Source: Bedellia somnulentella
Lineage: Eukaryota; Arthropoda; Insecta; Lepidoptera; Bedelliidae
DNA length: 64,000 nt
Direction: 5' to 3'
NCBI GenBank assembly: GCA_963576735.1
Contig: OY755188.1
Coordinates: 3,286,001 to 3,350,000, forward strand
Shown: positions 43,509-54,962 of the stretch, piece by piece
Numbering within the stretch: the first letter of the stretch is position 1
Layout: each line of letters starts with the position of its first letter
Translations under genes and position numbers: made by a program
Notes under the pieces: model-generated
Databases searched by the model: none
What the model was told of the DNA's origin: nothing
What the model saw: only the letters and a program-made list of their open reading frames with translations

Positions 43509-45804
43509 GTAAGTATTTTTATGACTTACCTCGAAGATGTCTTGTATTTTGTACATCACATTTTTGAGTCACAGTTGCAGTATCTTAAATTCATTCATAA
43601 TTTTCGCTCTTAATACAGATGGATTGTTATAGTCCAAATCCGTTAACTTCTTTGCGATTTTTTTCTTCTGTGTTTATGATATTTTTATGACCAATTTAGG
43701 TAATATCAGTAACCTTAAAACCTACTAACTTTCTGTATTTTGTACCAGATTCGCAGAAAAGAACAACTTGCCCGTTCCCGAATATGTGACCATCCCAAGA
43801 GCTGGAGCTATGAAAGTGATCATGGAAGAGTTGGGGCCACAGAGATCTGAAGAAGTAGCCAGCACTTCGAGGATTGGTATTATTTATTATTTTATTATTT
43901 GGGTTTTGTTAATAAAGTAATACTTCCCGTAATAAAATGATAATACTTCCCATCGAAGAAATTTTAAGTCCTAGTAACAATATACTGTAGATGACGTAAT
44001 GTTTTTTTTGCGATATAGAGTGTATTACACAATGTTTGAGGTTTGTCAAGATCGTACTAAGTGGCGATCGATAGTCTCTGCCTACCCCAATGGGAATAAT
44101 GGGCGTGAGTATAAGTAAGTAAGTAAGTACACAATGTATGCAATTTTAATACAAGCAACGTTATGCAAACAAAAATAAAATACAAATGAATAATGAATTG
44201 AAATCTCAACTTAATTTAATTGTGATCTAGATGAAATCAACTACAGATCTCACATTTAATTTGTATATCTTGAAGTCAGTAAAGGAGGCGAGGCGGTACG
44301 TGGTAATTTTTTTCTTATTTTTTATGTCTTATACTTATTCATAGGCTTTAATTTTCCTTTCTCCATATGATATGATAAACAATAATGTATCTAATTAAAT
44401 TGAGTTCTCCAACTCTAAATTTATTTTTACTGAACGATTCGTTATATTTTGGCATTTAGATGAAAATACGAAATTTTAAATACTAAACCACATATAAAAA
44501 TACACTTAAAAACTAAGAAATTTGGCACATAAACTAATAAATGTAAATGAAACTGAAAAGAATTTCCAGGATCGTAAAAAGTAGTTTCCTTTACTCCCTG
44601 CCTATCTCAAAAGGCATTAATGGCATAAGTATATGTCTGTTTAAACTTCCAGACGCATCTCAACCCAGAACCAGTGAGGACCTTCCCGACGTGATCGAGT
44701 GGATCCTGGACGTGACGATCGCATACAAAGACAGGGTACCATTGCGTCTGCAAGACGTGGTCGGTGGTATCCGCCCTCCTTGCTCCACGCAACTGTATTA
44801 TCGGCTTTATCCCAGTTCTGAGGTGAGGGATAAATTTATTTAATGAAATTTTTTGGTGCAGCTGTAAAAAATACTATAAATATAGAAGCTCTTTTAGTCA
44901 GTGTAGGCTAACTGAGAAAGTATTTCCTTAAACTAATACGGTAACTGGAATAAACGGGAGTTTAAAGTATCTAAATAAACAATATAGTATCGGCTTATAG
45001 AAGTAGAATAGCACCAACAATTTCTTTCCGTGGGTGTCGTACGAGGTGACTGAGAGTATTAGGATCTCGATGTGATCGAGTGCATTCTGGACGTGACGAT
45101 CGCGTACAAGGACAGGGTGCAGTTACGTCTGCAAGACGTGGTCGGTGGTATCCGCCCTCCTTGCTCCACGCAACTGTATTACCGGCTGTATCCCAGTTCT
45201 GAGGTGAACTTCAAATTTATATTAATAAAAAAATGTTGGACCAACTATGATAAAAGGGTTACTTAAAAAATTACAATATTGATTTGGTATCATACTTACA
45301 AGATGACTGTAATATATGAGGATGTGTTTTTGAATGTCACTACCCCTTTTTACCCACGGGTGTCTTAAGAGGCGACTAAGGGTATTGAGCTGTTTAAAGT
45401 GTATTTTGGTCGATGCGGTTGGGATCACCAACGATACTATATTTCTACCATCTTGTCCCCTATGCTATGCCGTGAGTATTATAAATGTATGCATGTTTTT
45501 GATAGCTCCCATTCCTCCCATTCTTCTTATTTAATTCCTTCATAAATCAGTTCACGGTTTTCTTTTGCAGGTACCAAGCGATACTGAAGGTATGACAAAA
45601 TGGCTGTACGACCGATTTTACGAAAAAGATCAACTGCTCGAAGAATATTACAAAACTGGCAATTTCCCATCTAGAGGACACACAAACGTACCTAGGGTAG
45701 TCAGACAGGATAATTTGCGATACTTTTTAGTTCATATGTTCTATTTAGGATCAACGATTTTACAATGGAAAGCAATCTTTTGGTTATATAGTCTGTATTT
45801 TTAA
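43372..45804 (+). CDS. LPGAT1: LPGAT1-like acyltransferase, last four exons (5' exons not found)
   Basis: Exons 43372-43508, 43749-43876, 44653-44822 and 45571-45804 join in frame, with phases 0/2, 2/1, 1/0 and 0/stop and GT-AG sites. The product matches the C-terminal half of lysophosphatidylglycerol acyltransferase 1, an ER membrane enzyme of the LPLAT/AGPAT family that adds an acyl chain to lysophospholipids. Exon A has the acceptor-binding motif [13 protein letters not shown]. Exon B has the IPRAGAMK block. Exon C has TIAYKD and the YYRLYPSSE segment. Exon D has [12 protein letters not shown], then a hydrophobic C-terminal stretch and a stop. The catalytic HX4D motif would lie in earlier exons; I did not find them between 17 and 43 kb, so they may be in unread parts of that interval or left of the window. 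The extra copy of exon C at 45069-45203 is listed separately. Confidence 0.9.
43749..43876 (+). CDS. LPGAT1: LPGAT1-like exon B
   Basis: The acceptor is TTGTACCAG. It encodes [19 protein letters not shown] and a following acidic linker ([15 protein letters not shown]), and ends at a GTATTA donor in phase 1. This corresponds to the family block with the conserved PR-G motif. Confidence 0.88.
44034..44129 (+). repeat. LINE 3' end in an LPGAT1-like intron
   Basis: GGCGATCGATAGTCTCTGCC, CTACCCCAATGGG and GCGTGAGTATAAGTAAGTAA. Confidence 0.82.
44562..44640 (+). repeat. LINE 3' end just before exon C
   Basis: TTTCCAGGATCGTAAAAAGT, CTGCCTATCTCAAAAGGC and GGCATAAGTATATGTCT; about 12 bp from the exon C acceptor. 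Confidence 0.7.
44653..44822 (+). CDS. LPGAT1: LPGAT1-like exon C
   Basis: The acceptor is AAACTTCCAG and the donor GTGAGG. It encodes [19 protein letters not shown] and continues through [14 protein letters not shown]. The exon starts about 12 bp after a degraded LINE 3' end. A 135-bp part, 44688-44822, is repeated at 45069-45203. Confidence 0.9.
44986..45066 (+). repeat. SINE-A head next to the duplicated exon
   Basis: AGTATCGGCTTATAG to GAGGTGACTGAGAGTATTAG; exon homology begins immediately after. Confidence 0.78.
45069..45203 (+). pseudogene. Duplicated exon C of the LPGAT1-like gene
   Basis: This 135-bp open segment matches 44688-44822 with 11 differences by eye, 10 of them at third codon positions. 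Only two residues change (W to C, P to Q). The donor GTGAAC is kept. Upstream, the homology stops in a SINE-A head, and an in-frame TAG sits at 45060-45062. The nearest AG (45061-45062) would start an exon in phase 0, which suits inclusion after exon C but not replacement of it after exon B. It is either a recently decaying duplicate or an in-frame tandem exon. Confidence 0.75.
45328..45500 (+). repeat. SINE-A with deletions
   Basis: GTCACTACCCCTTTTTACCC, GAGGCGACTAAGGGTATTG and GCCGTGAGTATTATAAATG. Confidence 0.85.
45571..45804 (+). CDS. LPGAT1: LPGAT1-like terminal exon D
   Basis: The acceptor is TTTTGCAG. It encodes [20 protein letters not shown], then [12 protein letters not shown], and a hydrophobic end with [12 protein letters not shown] before TAA. 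An AATAAA overlaps the stop region; longer 3' UTR forms are likely (see 45805-48367). Confidence 0.9.
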   Translation, partial: VPSDTEGMTKWLYDRFYEKDQLLEEYYKTGNFPSRGHTNVPRVVRQDNLRYFLVHMFYLGSTILQWKAIFWLYSLYF

Positions 45805-48367
45805 TAAAAAAAATGGAGTTCTGTTTTAAACCAAACGAGCGTGTTTCCGATTATTGGACTTGTGAGTGAATGATCAGATGTATATTTTTTGCGTACTTAT
45901 TAACACTTTCAGTAGATTTTTTTGAGAAATTCAAAGTCAAACTAAATTGTCATTGATTTAATATTGGTAGTTCATTCTAGCATACTATTCATATTTCTGA
46001 GAATTCTACGTGATAACTTGTTAGCTAAAAACAACTACATTGCTGTTTTTTTTGTTAAGTTTATAAAAAAGATTAAAACGATAACTGTTTTATCAATTTT
46101 ATATTGGCTTTTAATTCATGAAGCTTCTTATGTTTTTAAATTTGGCATCTTGCTCAAAGTTTTGTATATTTTCATATTTAGAAACAACAGAAACGTTAAG
46201 CTAATGTTTGTTCCTAATGTTCAAAGTAGTTGGTACCTCTGCGACTCCTCCGAGGATAGACGACGTGAAGCTTCGTTTTGTTTGAAACCTTTTAGGTGTG
46301 CCTTCTCAACACAATTCCTCGCTAGGATTTCCACAATGCATGTTCTCACGAATGCTCAAGAAAGCTCATTGTTATTCGCGTGGAGTGACAAGAATTTGTA
46401 TCTGTCCAAAATGCATTCTAGTGAAATAACTCCAAACATTTTCTGAAAGGCGCCCTTGTTTTAGTGCTTCTTTGGAATACTCTTGGTCATGAATTTTAGT
46501 GTTACGAAATGCATGCTTTTACACGTTGTTTTAGTTTAAAATTCTCTCTTTGGTAATGACGGTATGATTTATTATCAATGTATGAAAGACATTTAATAAT
46601 AAATGCAGACTATTAAACTTCTATTAATTTTTACCAAACATTTCAAGTATAAGATTTAAAAACAGTACCGCCGATACACATACTTAATTAAACTTAAAAT
46701 ACTGAACATGTAACTGATGCAACAATCTTTGTTACATGAAACAAACTCAAAATCAAACATTGACAAGACAACCTGTTTCATAATTTTGCAAATACATATA
46801 AATGAATTGCCAATTTTAATCTCTTGGTTTTGAAAAAATATCTTAAAGTACTATGATACTGTAATATTGTTTATTTATAATTTCACAGTCCATATTTTTT
46901 TGTCAATTTTACTCATCTTATTTTGAGTAAACTGGTTCCTTGTAACGTGTAGCTTTTGAGTTTAGTTCAAGCAATTTCCGGGAGACGAGAAATTGGTTTT
47001 CCCCTTTACAACTATGTCGCGAGTATATATATGTGTATATAATACAACCACGATCCAGGAGAGATTCCTATTTTCCTGGTTACCGTCCTCTATTTGGTCT
47101 TTTCTTACTCATCTGCTTCTAAAGAATATTTTTAAAATTTAACACAAAGCACAATAATTTGAGCTATATTTGAGATCCTTATAACTACATTTCATTACTG
47201 TATTTTACTAAAAAATATACATCTGATTAGTATAAATAAGTAGATAGGCTTATAACAAAATTTATACTAAAATTTGCTTAGAAAACAGGGACCGACATAA
47301 TAATTCACGTGCGCTATATATTGTATCAGTTAGTACAATAAGTTACCGAAAGTTGTAGTGAAATTTTTGTGTTATTACTTTTTAAAAAAACTTTTAAAGT
47401 ATCTTACATTTAAATCATTCGTAAATAATGTGAAAATCTTGATAACTTTTGTATAGGTATATCGAGTTATTATGTTCCTTATTTCATAAAGCGACGTTTT
47501 TGTAAAAACATTGTGTGAATTCCGAACCCTTTAAATAAATTCTGAATTCGTTTGTAATATCAATTTCTTGATTTTAATACCACTATAATAACCGCTGATT
47601 AAATCTTAAAACCTACATATTACCTCGTATCAGAGTATTTTTAATATGTGTCTAGAATATGTGGACGAGTCATGGTACAGTATCAAAAGGATTGAAGATA
47701 GCTGAAGAAGAAATACTTATTTGATCATTTCGGGACAAATTTTAATACTTTCAAACTTTGCTTAAATTCTAAGTACCTAAAATTTTTTAATGACACAGTC
47801 ATACTAATTTTCCACACCGATATTTTTAGCACATTAGTTAGTGAGACGTACACTTTAGTTTGTGTATAAATGCGTGCTGTGACTTTGAAGTCAATATTTT
47901 ATAATTATTTTTAGTCTGTAAGGTGCTTAATGCTTCGCTCGGAACCAAATATAAATTGTACACTTGTGACAATAGTGAATAAAGTAGATTTATTAAGTAC
48001 ATTGCAAAGACAAACATATTTTCGAAGCGCAAAAATAATTCTTTATGAAGCTTGCTGTCCACATTTTCAGATATTTTTATCAAGTGTTAGCTTAATACTT
48101 ACTAATTGAAGTAACTTTAATATTGGCTTCTTTCTTTATTATTATGTGCAATACATCTTAATAAAAACATATAGAATATCCTATACATAACTGAGACCAT
48201 TCCAAATTTCTTTAGCTTGAATAAGTATTTTTGTCTTCAACATTGAGCGGTCACTCTTTGTGACTTAAACTTAATTTACGCTCCAAATTTTTTTAATAAT
48301 GCAGATAGATTTTCTTTCTTGAAACGAAGTATTTCAGACTTGGTTTATGATGAAATTTTCCAATTTG
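45805..48367 (+). other. Repeat-poor stretch, candidate long 3' UTR of the LPGAT1-like gene
   Basis: After the stop codon come about 2.5 kb with no SINE-A copy and only one very diverged SINE-B-like 3' end (46190-46275). It is AT-rich and holds several AATAAA or ATTAAA-type words. The 160-codon open frame at 45964-46446 starts at TTG, crosses the SINE remnant and has no recognisable product. A long 3' UTR is an inference from position and low repeat content. Confidence 0.4.
46190..46275 (+). repeat. Very old SINE-B-like 3' end
   Basis: AATGTTCAAAGTAGTTGGTA, CCTCTGCGACTCCTCCGAGG and GACGTGAAGC align to the SINE-B 3' region. Confidence 0.5.
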
Positions 48368-49606
48368 TTATATGTTTATTATATTGCATGTTTGGTATAT
48401 TACAAAAATATAATGAACATGGTGCAAAATAAATGGTTGTGAATGTTTTTTTTTTGTTATATTCAACACGGAATAATGTACGATCAAAATTTCTGAAAAT
48501 GTAGTAACAAGCGTATTTTTGGCTGCCTAAAAATAATGTTTTCCTACTTATTCAGTGAAGCTTATGTATTTTTAATTTCGAAAATGTGTGATCTAAGTCA
48601 CATGACTTTTTTATAGTTAAATGGGAATGAAATCCGAAGTTTCATAGTGTTTTCTAATTTTTATTTGTTAATTCTTTAGTTATAAGTTTTGAAATATCGC
48701 ATATTGGTATAGCCATACTAAATATAATAAAAATGTGGTGAATAAAACGTATGTGGTATTTTAAAGTTATTTGATATTTTAGAAATTTAATTTGCTGTAG
48801 TTCTGACTTAAAAAAATTGTGTGTATTTAATAACTGGAAAAATACGATATTAAAGATCAATAATATACTTTTTTCAATAGTAACAAAATTTAAAAAAATA
48901 ATATTCTTATGCCTATTGCTTCAAAGAACAAAAAGAATATTAACTTTCTGAACTTTGTTTTGTAAGAAATGATAACAAATTATTACTGTCACTTTCTACT
49001 TGAAGTTAAATCGTATTTGTAAAATTTTATAAAAAATATAATAGTATGGACGGCTTAATTCCAGGTCATTATATAAAAACAAAAAACAAAATTAATCTTA
49101 ATAGGTATTAGCTTCAATTGAAACATAAAAAGTTAACATGAAACTTTATTTACATACAAATATGCGTTATAATCTCAGGTTTAAACTGGTCCATTGTTCC
49201 TCACTTTTTTTGACACCATTTTATAAAAGAGCTTAAATGAGTACAAGTGTTGTTTTAGAATAATTTGTGTTGTATTTTGTAGTCAGAACAAGGCCCAATA
49301 TAATTTAAGTTAGCTAGTAAGACGGGTAATAAAATGAAATGATAAGGAGATGAATTATAGCTAAATGTCCGTACCTAATGTGCCTTTAGGTATTTTATGG
49401 AATGAAGTTATTTGTTTTTTTTTCCATTCTCTGTCAGTGTTCTGATTTTAAAATGTAAATATTGATTGATGCATTGTTTTTCTGAATTATTTATACTGAA
49501 GCAATTATATAGTATAAATATATATCAAAGAAATAATACAAGCGTACTTTACAAGCTTTTTAACACCGAACATTCTACAAAGTAACCACTATATATTCTA
49601 CACTCT

Positions 49607-49845
49607 CAGAACGAAAGAGGCTCAAGTCAAAAATAGTGATATTGAGTAGCAACCATAGAGAGGCATAAAAAAGTATGTTCTAAAACAAAGGCACTTATTG
49701 TTATAGGGACAGAAAATTCGCTATCCTGTTTTTTTAACAATAAGTGCCTTTGTTTTACTATTCATCGGATATAACATACTTTTCTATGTCTCTGTATGAT
49801 TGTAACTCAATATCACTATTTTTGACTTGAGCCTCTTTCGTTCTG
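49607..49845. repeat. Long imperfect hairpin in duplication copy 1
   Basis: CAGAACGAAAGAGGCTCAAG and its complement bound arms of about 100 bp with a short loop around 49706-49732. Confidence 0.85.
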
Positions 49846-50622
49846 GAAGTGCGTATGATGTATTTCAACTTTTTGAATGGAATGAAATCGCAAAAAAATC
49901 TTTTTAAAATCATTACACTCATAGGAATGTGTTGTAAAATAATGAGTAATTGTTTTTGTTTTTGCTTTTGTATCCTAAAACTAAGCATTTAGTGTGTTTC
50001 ATTTGCATTTCTATTGTTGTTTTGTGTTATTTACATTCTGAATACTAGCATGAGCGACCTTTTAACTAGACAACGCGTGGTATAAAACAGCCATCTCTTT
50101 CGCACTTACATAGTATCGTATACTCTTATCTCGTTCTAAACAACAGAGTGACGATAAAATAGCACTTGTGCTAGTTCTCCTGAACTTTATTCAAGATACA
50201 AAGTATGTCATGGTCTAATAACAATTCTGGTTTGCAAAAAGTACATTTTATACCTGTTTGGAATGGACTTTTATATTTTTAATAAAAATAGATTGCTTCA
50301 ACATTTTAGTTAAATGTTACAAGTATAATTATTTTGTATTTTTTCCAAAAAATACTCTAAAGGAATTTTCTTTCAATTTATATCAAAATTTAATTATAAA
50401 TAATTAAATATAAATAAGATACACATTTCTATAGAGTAATTTTTCACATTGTCACCAAATTGTATTACAACCATATCATTCGAAAGTACCAACATTTTTA
50501 TACAGTATCCAGTCAATATCCAGAATGTTAGTTTTACAAAATTACTTGCTTGTGTAACAAACATGAGTAACAGTTTGTCAATAAAGCACGTGCGACACTA
50601 TTTTACTGGTTTTATTTATTCC

Positions 50623-50676
50623 TGCCCTTTTTTACTATCTTTACCTCACTCAAATTTGAAAAGTGGTTCAGGAGTG
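50623..50676 (+). repeat. SINE-A fragment in copy 1
   Basis: TTTACTATCTTTACCTCACT and AAAGTGGTTCAGGAG; counterpart at 55401-55452. Confidence 0.6.
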
Positions 50677-50677
50677 G

Positions 50678-51057
50678 TTCAAACGTTCACGCCGTATATT
50701 CCCGAAGGATATACGGGAAGGGAAGGGAAAGTATAAATGCCTCTGCCAACGCAGAGGTACTAATACTTCTGAACATCACGTGACATTCTCACCTGGATTT
50801 CAGAGTACCCACGTTTTGCTTTGACAGTGTACTCACGTGATAGAGGGCAGGCCTATTGCCGTTTTTACACATAAACACTCTCACATGACTTAGTACAACT
50901 TAGCCAAGATGTTTTCCCTCACCGCTAACAACCATGATAAACCAACCACACATATTACTTTAGGTAAAACAAATTGGTGTAGGCACGATCCGAGATTGAA
51001 CCCACGCACGCCTGTTTGCATGATAAGCGGGGTTCTACCCACTGAGCTAACACAGTT
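50678..51057 (-). repeat. SINE-B, diverged, in copy 1
   Basis: AACGTTCACGCCGTATATTC to the reversed head CCCACTGAGCTAACAC. It has a private GGGAAGGGAAGGGAAAG insertion. Confidence 0.88.
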
Positions 51058-51160
51058 GTTTATTTCTTCTCAGGGTAAAGGTAAAACTCAGTTATTATAA
51101 TTACAGTAATTGTAGTCATGTTTAAACTAAGCTTGAATTGATAAAATTATGTACTTAATG

Positions 51161-51322
51161 ATTTTGGGCCCTTTAAGCGATTATTGTACGATGTGGTTGG
51201 AAACGTATTAATCTCCATTTTATAATATTTACCACACTCAATCTACGAAAGTGGCTGAGGGTTTTTAAAAGTGCTTTGGCATCCCTTTTTTAGGATAGGT
51301 ATGTAACCGTGATTATATGATC
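51161..51322 (+). repeat. Old SINE-A in copy 1
   Basis: TTAAGCGATTATTGTACG, TGGTTGGAAACG and TAACCGTGATTATATG; counterpart 55948-56110. Confidence 0.65.
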
Positions 51323-51352
51323 TAAGTATATTCTTAACGATATTTTATTTTT

Positions 51353-51571
51353 GTGTTGTGCCGGCTTAGAATGTTGCTACCCCTTTCTACCCACGGGTGT
51401 CGTAAGAGGCGACTAAGGGTATGCGCTAGGCGATGCGGTTGGAGACCCATCACCAAAAACCTTTATTTTTACCATCTTTTCCCCACTCAAATGGCTGTGG
51501 AATTTATAATTCCTTAGCTCTGGCTACCCCTTCTAGGGAAATATAGCCGTGAGTATATGTATGTATGTACT
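51353..51571 (+). repeat. SINE-A present only in duplication copy 1
   Basis: GTGTTGTGCCGGCTTAGAAT to GAGTATATGTATGTATGTAC. Copy 2 has the undisturbed site near 56145-56150. Confidence 0.9.
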
Positions 51572-51864
51572 TTACTAAACTTTTTTCGTTGAAAACCAAA
51601 TTTTAGGACCAAATGGCAATTAATGAAGTTTATTTTTAAATTAACGATATGCATTTTTGTCTTAAGAAACACTTTTTAGCCAATCTAACTAAACACATAT
51701 ATCACGCGATCGTCATTAAATAAATAAATATATTTTTTATTCAGAAAAAGGTATATCAGTTTACAAATATATTATCCTGCACCTGAACTAGACTCATCAC
51801 CTGTATCTCAGGCAGCAGCTTTTGTTTCTGATTTACGTTAAAATTTAATTTTACACAAATTTCA

Positions 51865-52100
51865 CAAATTGTTATCCTTTTTCATATTTTATTTCTGTTT
51901 TTCTGTAATGATAACTTTTTTGTATTGATTGTTTTTGTATTGTATTTGTATTGATTGTTTTTGTTACCTATCTGTGAGAAAAGTTGAGGAGATACCAAAA
52001 TTTATTTACTTATGTTCTATATGTTGTTATTTTATATTCTTTTTGCTATTTCTGTTTTTTCTCCTTTATAAATAAATAAATAAATAAATAAATAAATGTA
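51865..52100 (+). repeat. Retroposon tail-like insert of copy 1
   Basis: T-rich sequence ending in AAATAAATAAATAAATAAAT repeats, placed where copy 2 has a different insert. Confidence 0.55.
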
Positions 52101-52135
52101 TTTACATAAAAAAATATATTTAAAGATAGATATTA

Positions 52136-52382
52136 AGCTGTGTTACATCGGCTTAGAACAGCACTACCCCATTTCTTCCCGTGGATGTTCGTAAGAGGTT
52201 GCTAAGGATATTGGGGCTTTTTAAGTGATTTTTGGGCGATGCGGTCGGAGACCCATCACCAAAAACATTTACTTTACAATCTCTTCCCCACTCAACTTCC
52301 AAAAATTGCTAAGGACTTTTTTATCCCAAAGATCTGGCTAGCCCTTTTTCTAGGGATTAACAGCCGAATATTTATGTATGAT
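52136..52382 (+). repeat. SINE-A in copy 1
   Basis: GTGTTACATCGGCTTAGAAC to ACAGCCGAATATTTATGTATG; counterpart 56824-57060. Confidence 0.88.
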
Positions 52383-53945
52383 ATTCCCAGGAAAGGGTAA
52401 CTAAACTGTACGATGATCGTTGTAAAATATTTACTAAACAAATTCACAATAACAATAGATGATCAAAGACATCAAAGTTCTACCATTACACACTCACACA
52501 CTAATAAACCCGTAACAACTTCTAATATCTGCTAACCCTCAAATGATTTCCGACAAGGGTCCAAACCCCGGGCCTCGTTAGTGTGACGTCAGAGCAAAGC
52601 CCGTTTTTAACTTTAAGAATATTCTGATGGTGATTCAAACGAGTTTGGTTACAATACACCCTATTTTCTTCCGTAATCAGTGGTGTCGGAAATAATGATA
52701 TTTTTATTATATGTTTATTATATTGCATGTTTGGTATATTACAAAAATATAATGAACATGGTGCAAAATAAATGGTTGTGAATGTTATTTTGTTTTGTTT
52801 TATTCAACATAATGTACGATCAAAATTTCTGAAAATGTAGTAACAAGCGTATTTTTGACTGCCTAAAAATAATGTTTTCCTACTTATTCAGTGAAGCTTA
52901 TGTATTTTTAATTTCGAAAATGTGTGATCTAAGTCACATGACTTTTTTATAGTTAAATGGGAATGAAATCCGAAGTTTCATAGTGTTTTCTTATTTTTAA
53001 TTGTTAATTTTTAATTTTAAGTTTTGAAATATCGCATATTGGTATAGCCATACTAAATATAATAAAAATGTGGTGAATAAAACGTATGTGGTATTTTAAA
53101 GTTATTTGATATTTTAGAAATTTAATTTGCTGTAGTTCTGACTTAAAAAAAATGTGTGTAATTAATAACTGGAAAAATACGATATTAAAGATCAATAATA
53201 TACGTTTTTCAATAGTAACAATATTTAAAATAATAATATTCTTATGCCTATTGCTTCAAAGAACAAAAAGAATATTAACTTTCTGAACTTTGTTTTGTAA
53301 GAACCACGAAATGATAACAAATTATTACTGTCACTTTCTACTTGAAGTTAAATCGTATTTGTAAAATTTTATAAAAAATCTAATAGTATGAACGGTTTAA
53401 TTCCAGGTCATCACATAAAAAAAAAAACAAAATTAAACTATAGATATCAGCTTAAATTGAAACAAAAAAAGTTAACATGAAACTTTATTTACATACAAAT
53501 ATGCGTTATAATCTCTGGTTTAAACTGGTCCATTGTTCCTCACTTTTTTTGACACCATTTTATAATAGAGCTTAAATGAGTACAAGTGTTATTTTAGAAT
53601 AATTTGTGTTGTATTTTGTAGTCAGAACAAGGCCCAATATAATTTAAGTTAGCTAGTAAGACGGGTAATAAAATGAAATGATAAGGAGATGAGTTATAGC
53701 TAAATGTCCGTACCTAATGTGCCTTTAGGTATTTTATGGAATGAAGTTATTTGTTTTTTTTCCATTCTCTGTCAGTGTTCTGATTTTAAAATGTAAATAT
53801 TGATTGATGCATTGTTTTTCTGAATTATTTATACTGCAGCAATTATATAGTATAAATATATATCAAAGAAATAATACAAGCGTACTTTACAAGCTTTTAA
53901 AACACCGAACATTCTACAAAGTAACCACTATATATTCTACACTCT

Positions 53946-54184
53946 CAGAACGAAAGAGGCCTAAGTCAAAAATAGTGATATTGAGTAGCAACCATAGAGA
54001 GGCATAAAAAAGTATGTTCTAAAACAAAGGCACTTATTGTTATAGGGACAGAAAATTCGCTATCCTGTTTTTTTAACAATAACTGCCTTTGTTTTACTAT
54101 TCATCGGATATAACATACATTTTTATGTCTCTGTATGATTGTAACTCAATATCACTATTTTTGACTTGAGCCTCTTTCGTTCTG
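53946..54184. repeat. Long imperfect hairpin in duplication copy 2
   Basis: Counterpart of 49607-49845; each arm carries independent base changes. Confidence 0.85.
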
Positions 54185-54962
54185 GAAGTGCGTATGATGT
54201 ATTTCAACTTTTTGAATGGAATGAAATCGCAAAAAATTTTTTTTAAAATCATTACACTCATAGGAATGTGCTGTAAAATAATGAGTAATTGTTTTTGTTT
54301 TCGCTTTTGTATCCTAAAACTAAGCATTTAGTGTGTTTCGTTTGCATTTCTATTGTTGTTTTGTATTATTTACATTCTGAAAACTAGCATGAACGACCTT
54401 TTAACTAGACAACGCGTGGTATAAAACAGCCATCTCTTTCGCACTTACATAGTATCGTATACTGTTATCTCATTCTAAACAACAGAGTGACGATAAAATA
54501 GCACTTGTGCTAGTTCTCCTGAACTTGATTCTAGATACAAAGTATGTGATGGTTTAGTAACAATTCTTGTTTGCAAAAAGTACATTTCATACCTGTTTGG
54601 AATGGACTTTTATATTTTTAATAAAAATAGATTGCTTCAACATTTTAGTTAAATGTTACAAGTATAATTATTTTGTATTTTTTCCAAAAAAATACTCTAT
54701 AGGAATTTTCTTTCAATTTATATCAAAATTTAATTATAAATATAAATAAGATACACATTTCTATAGAGTAATTTTTCACATTGTCACCAAATTGTATTAC
54801 AACCATATCATTAAAGTACCAACATTTTTATACAATTTCCAGTCAATATCCAGAATGTTAGTTTTACAAAATTACTTGCTTGTGTAACAAACATGAGTAA
54901 CAGTTTGTCAATAAAGCACGTGCGACACTATTTTACTGGTTTTATTTATTCCTGCCCTTTTT

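Larger units (their letters stand above)
48368..52698. repeat. 4.3-kb tandem duplication, copy 1
   Basis: Homologous to 52707-57393, starting TATATGTTTATTATATTGC and ending GTGTCGGAAATAATGA. It includes a SINE-A insertion (51353-51571) absent from copy 2. No gene is supported in either copy. Confidence 0.92.

Noticed and set aside
45069..45203. Mutually exclusive alternative exon for exon C
   Set aside because: Exon B ends in phase 1 but the only nearby AG would start the copy in phase 0; the other phase meets a TAG or has no AG.
45964..46446. 160-codon open frame after the LPGAT1-like gene
   Set aside because: Starts at TTG, has no recognisable domain, and its middle is an old SINE-B-like 3' end; probably chance in a 3' UTR.
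49758..54327. Matching minus-strand frames at 49758-49988 and 54097-54327
   Set aside because: They lie over one arm of the duplicated hairpin; the match reflects the segmental duplication and no protein family is recognisable.
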